DNA from: Rhodospirillales bacterium
GTDB lineage: Bacteria > Pseudomonadota > Alphaproteobacteria > Rhodospirillales > Magnetospirillaceae
Direction of reading: 5' to 3'
Assembly: GCA_030040955.1 (NCBI GenBank)
Contig: JASHSH010000347.1
Coordinates: forward strand, 1 to 6,752
DNA length: 6,752 nt
Position 1 is the stretch's first letter, and the number at the start of each line of letters is the position of its first letter. Below, piece by piece: positions 1 through 6,333 of the stretch. The notes beneath the pieces are model-generated. The model was not told the DNA's origin. It was given only the letters and a program-made list of their open reading frames with translations, and did no database searches. Position numbers and translations under genes: made by a program.

Positions 1-1960
1 TCCATCGCGCGATCTTGGCGCCGAGCTTGTCGAGCGTGACCGGCTTGGCCAGATAATCGTCCATCCCGGCGCCGATGAACCGTTCGGCGTCGCCGACCAG
101 GGCATGCGCGGTCATCGCCACCACCGGGGTGCGCGCCGCGCCCGACTGGGCCTCGCGCTCGCGGAAGCGGCGGACGAACTCGAACCCGTCCATCACCGGC
201 ATCGAGCCGTCGACCAGAATCAGCGCATAATCGCGCGCCGCCGTCATGTCGAGTCCCACCTGCCCGTTCCCGGCGGTCTCGCAGGCCAGCCCCAGGCGCC
301 GGAGCTGGCGCGCGGCGATCTCGCGGTTGGTCGCGGTGTCGTCGATCACCAGCACGCTCGCCCGGTCCGGGGCGCGCCCGGGCTCGGCCGTCGCCGGCCG
401 CGTGGACCGCGCAAGAGAGATCGGTAGGCGGGCGGCGGAGGCGGCGCGGAGCAGGGCGGGGACCTCGCCCAAGTCGCGTGGATGGTCGAGCACCGCCGAG
501 GCGCCGCAGCGGTACAGTTGATAGCGCGATCGCGGGCTCGGATCCGTGGTAAGCACGATCGGGGCCGCGCCCGCGCCGACCAGCCGCGCCAGCGCCTCCA
601 GTCCGGCCGCCAGGTCTCCGTCCACGATCAGCAGGGCAGGGGTCTCGGCATCGGTCTTTCCGTCCTCGGCGGCGCGCGAGATCGCGACGCCGGCCGCGCG
701 CAGCCGCGCGAGGACCAGCTCGGCCGCCTCCCCGGAGCCGACCAGCCGCGCGCGCATTCCCGCGGCGGGGGCCAAGGGCGTCGGCGCCGCCAGCGCCTTG
801 GTCGGCATCGTGCACCAGAAGGTCGCGCCCAACCCGGGTTCGGTGGCGCAGCCGAGCTGGCCGCCGAGCAGCTCGACGATGCGCTTGGCGATCGCCAGGC
901 CGAGCCCGGTGCCGCCGAAACGGCGCGTGGTGGAGGCGTCTTCCTGCACGAATGGCTCGAACAGCGCGGTAGCCCGCGCCGGATCGAAGCCGGGGCCGGT
1001 GTCGAGCACCTCGAAACGGATCGCCACATCGTCCTCCACCGGCTCGGCGCGCAGGCTGACGAAGACGCCGCCGGTCTCGGCGAACTTGACCGCGTTGCCG
1101 ATGAAATTGACCAGCACCTGGTGCAGGCGCAGCCGGTCCGAGCGAATCACGCCCGGCACCGCGGCGGCGATCCAGCCCTCCAGCCGCAATCCCTTCTCCA
1201 GGGCGCGCGGCATCGAGATCGTCAGCACCTCGTCGAGCAGCTGGCGCAGGTCGCAGGCGCCCCATTCGATCTCCAGACGGTCGGCCTCGATCTTGCTCAG
1301 GTCGAGCAGGTCGCCGATCAGATCGAGCAGGGCATGGGCCGACACCCCGGCCATGCGCGCGAGCTCGGACTGCTCCCCGTCGAGCGGGGTGGAGGCCAGC
1401 AGCTCGAGATTGCCGATCACCGAATTGAGCGGGGTGCGGATCTCGTGGCTCATATTGGCGAGGAAGGTGGTCTTGGCGACGTTCGCCTCCTCGGCGAGGC
1501 GGGCCAGCGCGCGCATCAGGTCGACCCCGGTGGCCACGCCGGCGCAGCGGCCCTCGCGGGTGATCACGAAGCTCGATTTGAGCGCGTCGGGCCGCTCCGA
1601 GGTGGCGAGCAGGCCGACCCGCTGGATCGGCTCGAAATAATCGACCACCAGCGGCAAGCGGTCGATCAGCGCGGTGATCGGCCGACGCTGGAAGATGTCG
1701 CGGTTGTAGCGGTCGAGATAGCGGGTGAGATAGCTGTTGCGGTCGGCCAGCCCATAGCCTCCATCGGGCATCTCGACCACGCAGGCCGGCGTATGCGGTT
1801 GCAGCGCGAACAGCTCGGCGACCTCGCGGCAGGTCATCGTCGGCTTCAGCAGGGGCACCGTCACCAGCAGCTTGCCGACGATGTGGATGCCATGGCCGGT
1901 GCCGACCGCCGGCTCGTCGCCGGCATCGCCGGGGGCGCGCATCCGTAGCGATTCTGTCAT
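1..1960 (-). CDS. Hybrid sensor histidine kinase/response regulator with CBS-like N-terminus (3' end outside window)
   Basis: The gene reads leftwards from an ATG at 1960-1958. 653 codons are visible and no stop is reached, so the C-terminus is missing. There is no signal peptide or membrane segment, so the protein is probably cytoplasmic. Domains in order: a CBS-pair-like region (about residues 40-155, with FVITREGRCAGVATGVDLMR near 131-150); HisKA with the H-box LANMSHEIRTPLN and phosphoacceptor H172; HATPase_c with N-box NFIGNAVKF (N289), DTGPGF (D320) and GGTGLGLA (about 349-356); a degenerate receiver (about 402-515) that keeps an aspartate (D447) but lacks the acidic pair and the conserved lysine; and an intact receiver with D540/D541, D584, T617 and K639. 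The family autophosphorylates on His and passes phosphate to the receiver Asp, often onward to an Hpt protein. A further domain such as Hpt could lie beyond the edge. The start is not firmly set: ribosome-binding match is weak, and an in-frame ATG lies at codon 7. The signal is unknown; CBS domains often bind adenine nucleotides. Confidence 0.95.
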   Translation of the reverse strand, partial: MTESLRMRAPGDAGDEPAVGTGHGIHIVGKLLVTVPLLKPTMTCREVAELFALQPHTPACVVEMPDGGYGLADRNSYLTRYLDRYNRDIFQRRPITALIDRLPLVVDYFEPIQRVGLLATSERPDALKSSFVITREGRCAGVATGVDLMRALARLAEEANVAKTTFLANMSHEIRTPLNSVIGNLELLASTPLDGEQSELARMAGVSAHALLDLIGDLLDLSKIEADRLEIEWGACDLRQLLDEVLTISMPRALEKGLRLEGWIAAAVPGVIRSDRLRLHQVLVNFIGNAVKFAETGGVFVSLRAEPVEDDVAIRFEVLDTGPGFDPARATALFEPFVQEDASTTRRFGGTGLGLAIAKRIVELLGGQLGCATEPGLGATFWCTMPTKALAAPTPLAPAAGMRARLVGSGEAAELVLARLRAAGVAISRAAEDGKTDAETPALLIVDGDLAAGLEALARLVGAGAAPIVLTTDPSPRSRYQLYRCGASAVLDHPRDLGEVPALLRAASAARLPISLARSTRPATAEPGRAPDRASVLVIDDTATNREIAARQLRRLGLACETAGNGQVGLDMTAARDYALILVDGSMPVMDGFEFVRRFREREAQSGAARTPVVAMTAHALVGDAERFIGAGMDDYLAKPVTLDKLGAKIARW

Positions 1961-1977
1961 CTATCCGTCATCGGTAG
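1961..1977. promoter_or_regulatory. Imperfect inverted repeat in the divergent kinase/transporter spacer
   Basis: The spacer between the two divergent start codons is only 30 bp (60 bp if the transporter starts at 2021). It contains half-sites CTA(T)CCG and CGGTAG, separated by TCAT, with one extra T in the left arm. This could be an operator acting on both genes, or it could be chance. The right arm runs into the AGGTGGG ribosome-binding stretch at 1976-1982, so binding or folding here could affect transporter expression. I see no convincing -35/-10 pair in the spacer, so promoters probably lie inside the opposing coding regions. Confidence 0.25.
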
Positions 1978-1990
1978 GTGGGCAAAACCC

Positions 1991-4189
1991 GTGTACAAGG
2001 ACTCGCCTCGCGTGCGGCGGATGAACCCCAAGGACATTATACCCGGGCTGGTGACCGCGGTCGTCATGATCGCGGCGTCGATCAGCTACGCCGCGCTGAT
2101 CTTCTCCGGACCGCTGCTCGAGGCGCGCCCGGTCGGCATCGGCTACGCGCTGATCGGCGCGGGCCTGGTCGGCGCGATCTTCGCGCTGGCCAGCTCGATC
2201 CCGTTCGCCATCGCCGGTCCCGATTCCAAGCCGGTCGCGGTGCTCAGCGCGATGGCCGCGATCATCGCAGCCGATCTCGGCGCGCGGACCGACCCGGCGC
2301 AGGCGCGTGCCACCGTTGTCGCCGCCCTGATGGTGGGAGCGCTGCTCACCGGCATCGTGCTCTGGGCCATGGGCATGCTCAATCTCGGGCGCTGGATCCG
2401 CTTCGTGCCCTACCCGGTGATCGGCGGCTTCCTCGCCGCGTCCGGCTGGCTGCTGGTGGCGGGCTCGATCCGGGTGATGACCGGCTCCTCCCTCGGCCTG
2501 GACAATCTCGGCCGGCTGACGACCGGCGCCAGCCTCTGGCACCTGCTCGCCGGGGCGGGCTTCTCGCTGGTGATCCTGCTGGCACGGCGAAGCCTGCATT
2601 TTCTCGGCTTCCCGATCGTCCTCCTGGTCGGGACGGCCGCCGCGCACGCGATCTTCTGGCTGGCCGGAATGCCCCTCGCCGAGGCGCGCGCCGCCGGCTG
2701 GCTGATCGACGCCGGATCGGGCGTCACGCTGCCCGACTTCCGCGGCGACTTCGCGCAGGTGCGCTGGGTCGAGCTGGTCCATGTCGCGGGCGAGTATGTC
2801 GCCCTGATCGCGGTGACCGCGATCACGTTGCTGCTCAGCATCACGGCGGTCGAGGTCGAGGCGCGGCTCGACATCGATGTCGAGCGCGAACTCAAGATCA
2901 ACGGCGTCGCCAACCTGGTCGCGGCGCTCGGCAGCGGGATGGTGGGCACGCTGTCGGTCAGCCGCACCCTGTTCAACTACCGCAACGGCGCGCGGGGACG
3001 GCCGAGCGGAGCGGTGGCGGCGCTCGCCTGCCTGCTCGCCTTCGCCGTCGGCACCAAGGCGGTCAACTTCCTGCCGGTGCCCATCCTGGGCGCGATGCTG
3101 CTCAACATGGGCGGAGCCCTGCTCGACGAATGGCTGGTCAAGGGATGGAACCGCATGCCGCGGTCCGACTATGTCCAGCTCCTGGTCATCCTGTTCGTGA
3201 TCGCGCGCTGGGACTTCGTCGCCGGCATCGCGCTCGGCATCGTCTCCGCCTGCGTCACCTTCGCCATCAATTCGAGCCGCATCCGGCTGATCAAGCTCGG
3301 CCTGTCGCGCAGCGACTATGCCAGCCGGGTCGACCGGCCCAGCAGCCAGAGCGAGGAGCTGCTGCGCCACGGCAGCGGCATCCAGATCATGTGGCTGCAC
3401 GGCTTCGTCTTCTTCGGCAGCGCCAACCGCCTGCTCCAGCAGATCAAGACCGTGGTCGCCGCCCAGGGGCACGGGGTGTGCCGCATGGTGCTGCTCGACC
3501 TGCGCCAGGTGCTCGGCATCGACTCGACCGCGGTGCTCAGCCTGATCAAGCTGCGCCATTTCGCCGAAGCCGAGGGCATCGTGATCGCGGTCTCCGGCCT
3601 GTCCGTCCCGGTCGAGCGCTCGCTGCGCGTCGGCGGCTTCCTGGCGCCCGAACACGAATCCATCGTCCGCGCCTTCGCCGACCTCGACGGGGCGCTGGAA
3701 TGGTGCGAGGACAAGCTGCTGGCCGAGTATATGAGCCGCGAAGAGGCGTTGCGCTCCGCCGACGAGTGGCTGGCGCGCGAAATCGGCAGCCGCGACCTGT
3801 TCGCCCGGCTGGTCTCCTATCTCGAGACCGTCGAGTATCGGCCGGGCGAGTCGATGTTCACGCAGGGCGAGCCATCGGATTCGCTGTATCTGCTCTATTC
3901 CGGCCGGGTGTCGGTCTACTACGCGCCGCTCGACGGCGAGCCGGTGCGCCTGCGCAGCATGATCCGGCACACGGTGATCGGCGAGATGGGTCTCTACCGC
4001 GGCGTGCCGCGCGGCGCGACCGTGCGGGTCGACCAGCCGGCGATCGCCTACCGCCTCACCCGCGAGGCGCTCGACCAGCTGGAGGCCGACGAGCCGGCGC
4101 TCGCCCATGCGTTCCACAAATTCATCATCCGCACGATGTCGGCGCGGCTCGATTTCGCCAACCGCGAGGTCGCCGGGTTGCAGCGCTGA
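1991..4189 (+). CDS. SulP-family anion transporter with STAS and cyclic-nucleotide-binding domains
   Basis: A 732-residue inner-membrane protein. Residues 13 to about 450 carry a series of hydrophobic helices typical of SulP (SLC26-like) transporters, beginning with SYAALIFSGPL and including VNFLPVPILGAMLLNMGGALL-type sequence in the distal half. SulP proteins move sulfate, bicarbonate or other anions; the substrate cannot be told here. A STAS domain follows (about 462-560) with LGIDSTAVLS. D511 and S512 match the DS(S/T) position that is phosphorylated in some STAS proteins. The C-terminus is a cNMP-binding domain (about 603-720) with the binding-cassette motif GEMGLYRGVPRGATV. The Glu (E665) and Arg (R674) that normally contact the sugar-phosphate are both present, so ligand binding is plausible. 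Start: GTG at 1991 has AGGTGGG eight bases upstream. ATG at 2021 is a reasonable alternative, giving 722 residues and losing no domain. It is divergent from the hybrid kinase and convergent with the receiver protein 18 bp past its stop, suggesting a shared signalling role (inference). Confidence 0.93.
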   Translation: MYKDSPRVRRMNPKDIIPGLVTAVVMIAASISYAALIFSGPLLEARPVGIGYALIGAGLVGAIFALASSIPFAIAGPDSKPVAVLSAMAAIIAADLGARTDPAQARATVVAALMVGALLTGIVLWAMGMLNLGRWIRFVPYPVIGGFLAASGWLLVAGSIRVMTGSSLGLDNLGRLTTGASLWHLLAGAGFSLVILLARRSLHFLGFPIVLLVGTAAAHAIFWLAGMPLAEARAAGWLIDAGSGVTLPDFRGDFAQVRWVELVHVAGEYVALIAVTAITLLLSITAVEVEARLDIDVERELKINGVANLVAALGSGMVGTLSVSRTLFNYRNGARGRPSGAVAALACLLAFAVGTKAVNFLPVPILGAMLLNMGGALLDEWLVKGWNRMPRSDYVQLLVILFVIARWDFVAGIALGIVSACVTFAINSSRIRLIKLGLSRSDYASRVDRPSSQSEELLRHGSGIQIMWLHGFVFFGSANRLLQQIKTVVAAQGHGVCRMVLLDLRQVLGIDSTAVLSLIKLRHFAEAEGIVIAVSGLSVPVERSLRVGGFLAPEHESIVRAFADLDGALEWCEDKLLAEYMSREEALRSADEWLAREIGSRDLFARLVSYLETVEYRPGESMFTQGEPSDSLYLLYSGRVSVYYAPLDGEPVRLRSMIRHTVIGEMGLYRGVPRGATVRVDQPAIAYRLTREALDQLEADEPALAHAFHKFIIRTMSARLDFANREVAGLQR

Positions 4190-4207
4190 GGAGCGGCCCG
4201 GCGCGGC

Positions 4208-4963
4208 TCAGGCGAAGATCCAGGCCTCGTCGGCCAGGCTCGACACCGCGGCGATCTCGGTCAGCCGCCGCGCCAGCCGGGCGCTGACCCGGGTGCGGGC
4301 GGGGAGCAGCAGCCGGCCGTTGCGGAACATCAGATCGCGCGCCAGCACCGCGCCGTCGGGCAGTTCGGCCAGCGCGACGCGACGCTCGGCCTTCCCCGCC
4401 GCGGCTTCCGAGTCCGGGGCGGCGGCGGCGCGCGCCGGGTCGATCGCGCGGTAGGTCTCGGCCGGTGCGATCCGCCGCGCCGCGCCCGGGCCGAGCACGC
4501 CGGCCAGGCATTGCTCGATCGCCGCCTTGGATACGGGCTTGGTGACGAAGGCGTCGAGATCGAGCAGGAGGGCGGGGCCGAGGCGCTCGAATTCGGTATG
4601 GCCGGTCAGCATGACGAAGGGCAGATCGTGCGCGATCGCGCCTTCGCCGGCGCGGATGGCCCGCAGCAGGCCGAGCCCGTCGAGATTCGGCATTTCGAGA
4701 TCGCTGATCACGCAGGAGACCCGCGCGCCCAGTTCGGCGAGCCGGGCGAGCGCCGCCCGCCCGTCCTCGGCCTCGTGCAGCTTGGCGCCGCCAATGTCGG
4801 CCAGCATGCGCAGCAGGGTCGCGCGGGTGAAGCGCACATCCTCCACCAGCAGGATTTCCGATCCGCGCAGATCAAGACCGGCCAAGCCGCACCCGTCGCC
4901 GAGTTGCCGGACGCCTCCGCGACGGGTGGCCCGTCGGCGAGGCGCCGATGCGCGGGCATACAC
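4208..4963 (-). CDS. Response regulator: receiver domain plus small C-terminal module without DNA-binding domain
   Basis: 251 residues from a GTG at 4963. The receiver spans about residues 35-155, with EILLVEDV (acidic pair E41/D42), SDLEMPNLDG (phosphoacceptor D88), MLTGH (T120) and FVTKPV (K142), so all key residues are intact. A low-complexity Ala/Pro linker follows (about 158-193). The last part (about 194-245) contains LPDGAVLARDL and NGRLLLPARTRVSARL. This resembles the 'PGMVLARDIYDxxGRLLL' segment seen beside HD-GYP and other one-receiver proteins, but there is no HD-GYP, HTH, GGDEF or EAL domain. It probably acts by protein contact or as a phosphate sink (inference). Start is uncertain: residues 1-34 are Arg-rich and unlike a receiver N-terminus. 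The only other in-frame start before the receiver is TTG at 4885, with a weak Shine-Dalgarno match; the GTG has GGATGGCGG-like sequence upstream. It lies on the same strand as the secreted-protein gene, 85 bp downstream of it with a hairpin between, and may receive phosphate from the hybrid kinase two genes away. Confidence 0.9.
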   Translation of the reverse strand: MYARASAPRRRATRRGGVRQLGDGCGLAGLDLRGSEILLVEDVRFTRATLLRMLADIGGAKLHEAEDGRAALARLAELGARVSCVISDLEMPNLDGLGLLRAIRAGEGAIAHDLPFVMLTGHTEFERLGPALLLDLDAFVTKPVSKAAIEQCLAGVLGPGAARRIAPAETYRAIDPARAAAAPDSEAAAGKAERRVALAELPDGAVLARDLMFRNGRLLLPARTRVSARLARRLTEIAAVSSLADEAWIFA

Positions 4964-5009
4964 TCGCCGCCATCCGGGTTCAAGTGCGCGCCGGAGACGG
5001 AGCCGGCGG

Positions 5010-5029
5010 CCGGGGGATCGCTCCCCCGG
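5010..5029 (-). terminator. Perfect 8-bp GC hairpin after the secreted-protein gene
   Basis: Arms CCGGGGGA and TCCCCCGG (minus-strand reading) enclose a GCGA loop, a GNRA-type tetraloop in the minus-strand RNA. It begins 19 bases past the stop of the upstream minus-strand gene. There is no T-tract after it, so it may be an incomplete terminator or a 3'-end stabiliser rather than a classical Rho-independent terminator. It lies between two same-strand genes and may reduce read-through into the receiver gene. Confidence 0.5.
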
Positions 5030-5048
5030 TCGCGCCGCACGCGATCGC

Positions 5049-5786
5049 TTACAGGCTGCTGAAGAAGTGCTTCAGCGCCGAGGCCGCCTTCTTGGCGACG
5101 GTCTTGACCTCGTTGCCGGCCGACTTCACCGCGACGATGGTCTTGTTGGTCACCTTGTTCACCTCGTGCTGCGCGGTCTTCAGGTCCTTCACCGTGGCGT
5201 CGGCCTCGGCGGCGATCTCCTTCTCCTTCGCCTCCTCCTCGGCCTTGATCGCGGCGGCGACGTATTTGGCCGCGTTCTCGGCCTTGTCGAGCGCCTCCTT
5301 GGTGATCTCGCCGGCGACCAGCTTGGTGATGGTGCCCATCTCGCCCTTGATCTTGCCGGACACGGTCGAGACTTCGGCGCCGATGTCCTTGGCGATGGTC
5401 TCCAGCACCTCCTCGGGGATGTCCTCGCCCTTCTTGATGGCGGCGGCGAACGTGGCGCCGTATTTGCCGTCCTTGGCGGCGATGGCGAGCACCGCGTCGT
5501 CGATGTTCGCCTTGCACGACATCATCTGGTCGATCACGGTCTTGGCGCCGGGAATGTTGTTGACCCCATCGGCGATCACGGTGGTGGCGGCGTAGCACTC
5601 GCCGAGATTGTTGATCTCGGGCAGCGTGTAGCCAAGCACAGTGAGCTTGCTGGGATAGGTCAGCAGCTCCTTGCCGTGATCCTTGACGAAATCGAGCACG
5701 TATTGCGGCGTGGTGGCCTGGGCGGCCGAGACCGACATGACCAGCCCGGCCGCGGCGGCGGCGAGGGCGAGCGAAAACTTCCGCAT
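5049..5786 (-). CDS. Secreted Lys/Ala-rich helical protein of unknown function
   Basis: 245 residues; family not recognised. A clear signal peptide opens the protein: MRK, a hydrophobic Ala/Leu/Val core to about residue 18, then SAAQA with likely cleavage after A24, giving export to the periplasm or outside. The mature N-terminal part (about 25-100) is mixed in composition and holds the only two cysteines, C64 and C91, which could form a disulfide after export. From about residue 100 the chain is almost entirely helix-forming and rich in Lys, Glu and Ala, with strongly charged stretches near 175-200. It then becomes mostly basic towards an end in HFFSSL. This looks like long amphipathic helices or a coiled coil; there is no transmembrane segment after the signal peptide and no lipobox. 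The ATG start at 5786 is well supported by AGGAGGA six bases upstream. The gene appears to have its own 5' region and a hairpin after its stop, so it may be monocistronic. A structural, envelope-binding or stress-related role is possible, but I cannot assign one. Confidence 0.85.
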   Translation of the reverse strand: MRKFSLALAAAAAGLVMSVSAAQATTPQYVLDFVKDHGKELLTYPSKLTVLGYTLPEINNLGECYAATTVIADGVNNIPGAKTVIDQMMSCKANIDDAVLAIAAKDGKYGATFAAAIKKGEDIPEEVLETIAKDIGAEVSTVSGKIKGEMGTITKLVAGEITKEALDKAENAAKYVAAAIKAEEEAKEKEIAAEADATVKDLKTAQHEVNKVTNKTIVAVKSAGNEVKTVAKKAASALKHFFSSL

Positions 5787-5792
5787 GGATGA

Positions 5793-5799
5793 TCCTCCT
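5793..5799 (-). promoter_or_regulatory. Strong Shine-Dalgarno of the secreted-protein gene
   Basis: AGGAGGA on the minus strand, six bases before the ATG at 5786-5784. It is the best ribosome-binding match in the window. It fixes the start at the residue that gives a complete signal peptide and suggests high translation. Confidence 0.8.
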
Positions 5800-5811
5800 C
5801 GACGATATGAG

Positions 5812-5831
5812 ACGCGTGCGAGCTCGCGCGT
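5812..5831. repeat. Inverted repeat in the 5' region of the secreted-protein gene
   Basis: The outer arms ACGCG and CGCGT flank a perfect 10-bp palindrome GCGAGCTCGC at 5817-5826. The whole lies 26-45 bp upstream of the start codon at 5786. It could be an operator or a leader-RNA hairpin. In DNA this GC-rich, such palindromes also occur by chance. Confidence 0.3.
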
Positions 5832-5940
5832 ATCGGTGCTTGCTGACCGGTTGTCCGCGCGGGCCGACTCCCTCGTTCCGGCCGCATCGAAGCGCGAATC
5901 CCCGACTACCCCCGTGAGCCCGCGCCAATCTGCGCGAGCC

Positions 5941-6001
5941 GGGGCGCGGGGTCAATGGGGCGGGGAGGGGACGGGCGTGAAGGTTTGGGGAAGGGCGGGG
6001 G
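5941..6001 (+). repeat. G-tract array with G-quadruplex potential
   Basis: Runs of four G occur at 5941-5944, 5948-5951, 5957-5960, 5962-5965 and 5967-5970, with loops of 3, 5, 1 and 1 bases. Further runs sit at 5973-5975, 5987-5990, 5993-5995 and 5997-6001. Four or more G4 tracts with loops this short satisfy the usual quadruplex-forming pattern and allow several alternative registers. The G-rich strand is plus, so RNA read towards hicB could carry it, while for the minus-strand gene it is on the template strand. Function is unknown. Confidence 0.6.
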
Positions 6002-6028
6002 ATCATGCTTCGGGACGGCGGGCATCCG

Positions 6029-6057
6029 TCGGACCGGGATCGGCCCGCGCATACAAA
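6029..6057 (+). promoter_or_regulatory. Possible hicBA promoter (weak)
   Basis: TACAAA at 6052-6057 matches four of six -10 consensus positions. TCGGAC at 6029-6034 is a poor -35 element at 17-bp spacing. The predicted start of transcription would fall around 6064, inside the inverted repeat at 6061-6074, an arrangement expected of a repressed promoter. An alternative, TTGCCG (6091-6096) and TAGGTT (6114-6119) with 17-bp spacing, would give a nearly leaderless hicB transcript. Confidence 0.25.
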
Positions 6058-6060
6058 TCA

Positions 6061-6074
6061 CTTCCGAATGGAAG
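6061..6074. promoter_or_regulatory. Small inverted repeat upstream of hicB, candidate operator
   Basis: CTTCC and GGAAG flank a GAAT spacer, 53 bp before the hicB ATG and just downstream of a possible -10 element. Toxin-antitoxin operons are usually autoregulated through such sites. However, the HicB here seems to lack a DNA-binding domain, so another regulator may be needed if the site is real. Confidence 0.3.
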
Positions 6075-6126
6075 CCGGGGCGCCCGTCACTTGCCGGCCG
6101 CGACGCGCGACAGTAGGTTACACGGC

Positions 6127-6333
6127 ATGAAGTTCACCGTGACCATCGACCGCGACGAAACGGGCATGTGGGTCGCCGAATGTCCGGCCATTCCCGGCTG
6201 CGTAAGCCAGGGCAAGACGAAGCCGCAAGCGCTCAAGAATATCCGTGAGGCGATCGAATTGTGCCTTGAGGTGCGCGCGGAACGCGGCCTGCCGCTGACC
6301 ATCGAAACCAAGCAGGTCGAAGTCGCCCTCTGA
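6127..6333 (+). CDS. hicB: HicB-family antitoxin, short form
   Basis: 68 residues. It begins KFTVTIDRDETGMWVAECPA and continues PGCVSQGKTKPQALKNIREA, the typical HicB-like (partial RNase H fold) pattern: paired beta strands, the xPxxPGCxSQG turn, then an amphipathic helix. HicB proteins bind and neutralise the HicA mRNA interferase. Full-length HicB such as that of E. coli is about twice as long and ends in a DNA-binding domain; here the protein stops after the antitoxin fold, so self-repression of the operon is not explained by this protein alone. Start: ATG at 6127 with TAGGT about eight bases upstream; the extended in-frame sequence before it is not HicB-like. Its TGA shares one base with the ATG of hicA, which implies translational coupling. 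Antitoxin-first order is the reverse of E. coli hicAB. Codon use is less GC-biased than in the large genes to the left, suggesting acquisition by transfer. Confidence 0.92.
   Translation: MKFTVTIDRDETGMWVAECPAIPGCVSQGKTKPQALKNIREAIELCLEVRAERGLPLTIETKQVEVAL

Larger units (their letters stand above)
5787..6126. other. 340-bp non-coding intergenic region between divergent genes
   Basis: No gene is supportable here. An open frame running in phase into hicB from 5683 has no family-like sequence before the hicB start and crosses the secreted-protein gene antisense. The region holds, in order, the ribosome-binding site and palindrome of the minus-strand gene, a G-tract array (5941-6001), and a possible promoter and inverted repeat upstream of hicB. 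The plus strand is markedly G-rich and C-poor across the array, a strand asymmetry not seen in the flanking genes. Confidence 0.7.

Noticed and set aside
482..1948. A 488-codon plus-strand open frame across the hybrid kinase
   Set aside because: It is antisense to the kinase H-box, HATPase and receiver motifs and has shadow-type composition (Gln, Arg, His, Gly). Long antisense frames are expected at this GC content.
1957..1971. A four-codon leader frame (MTDR) whose stop overlaps the kinase start
   Set aside because: There is no ribosome-binding site before it, and so short a frame is expected by chance.
1961..4117. A 718-codon open frame antisense to the transporter
   Set aside because: Its product is dominated by His, Arg, Asp, Gln and Ala with no domain pattern. 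It mirrors the codon bias of the SulP gene, which has clear STAS and cNMP motifs.
4187..4210. Hairpin (GAGC/GCTC with internal mismatch) between the convergent transporter and receiver stops
   Set aside because: The stem is only four clean pairs, with no T-tract on either strand. It is not distinguishable from chance in such GC-rich sequence.
1978..4287. A 769-codon plus-strand frame overlapping the transporter
   Set aside because: It is shifted relative to the SulP frame and gives an Arg/Pro-rich product with no membrane segments.
5840..5900. GGAAC stretch on the minus strand resembling an EcfG (general stress) -35 element upstream of the secreted-protein gene
   Set aside because: No matching CGTT -10 element occurs at 16-17 bp spacing.
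4708..6006. A 432-codon minus-strand frame across the secreted-protein gene and intergenic region
   Set aside because: The product is Arg/Gly-rich low complexity. The overlapping frame with signal peptide and AGGAGGA site is the real gene.
5683..6126. N-terminal extension of hicB back to 5683
   Set aside because: The extended sequence crosses the G-tract region and the antisense of the secreted-protein gene and shows no HicB similarity. The ATG at 6127 gives a standard short HicB.
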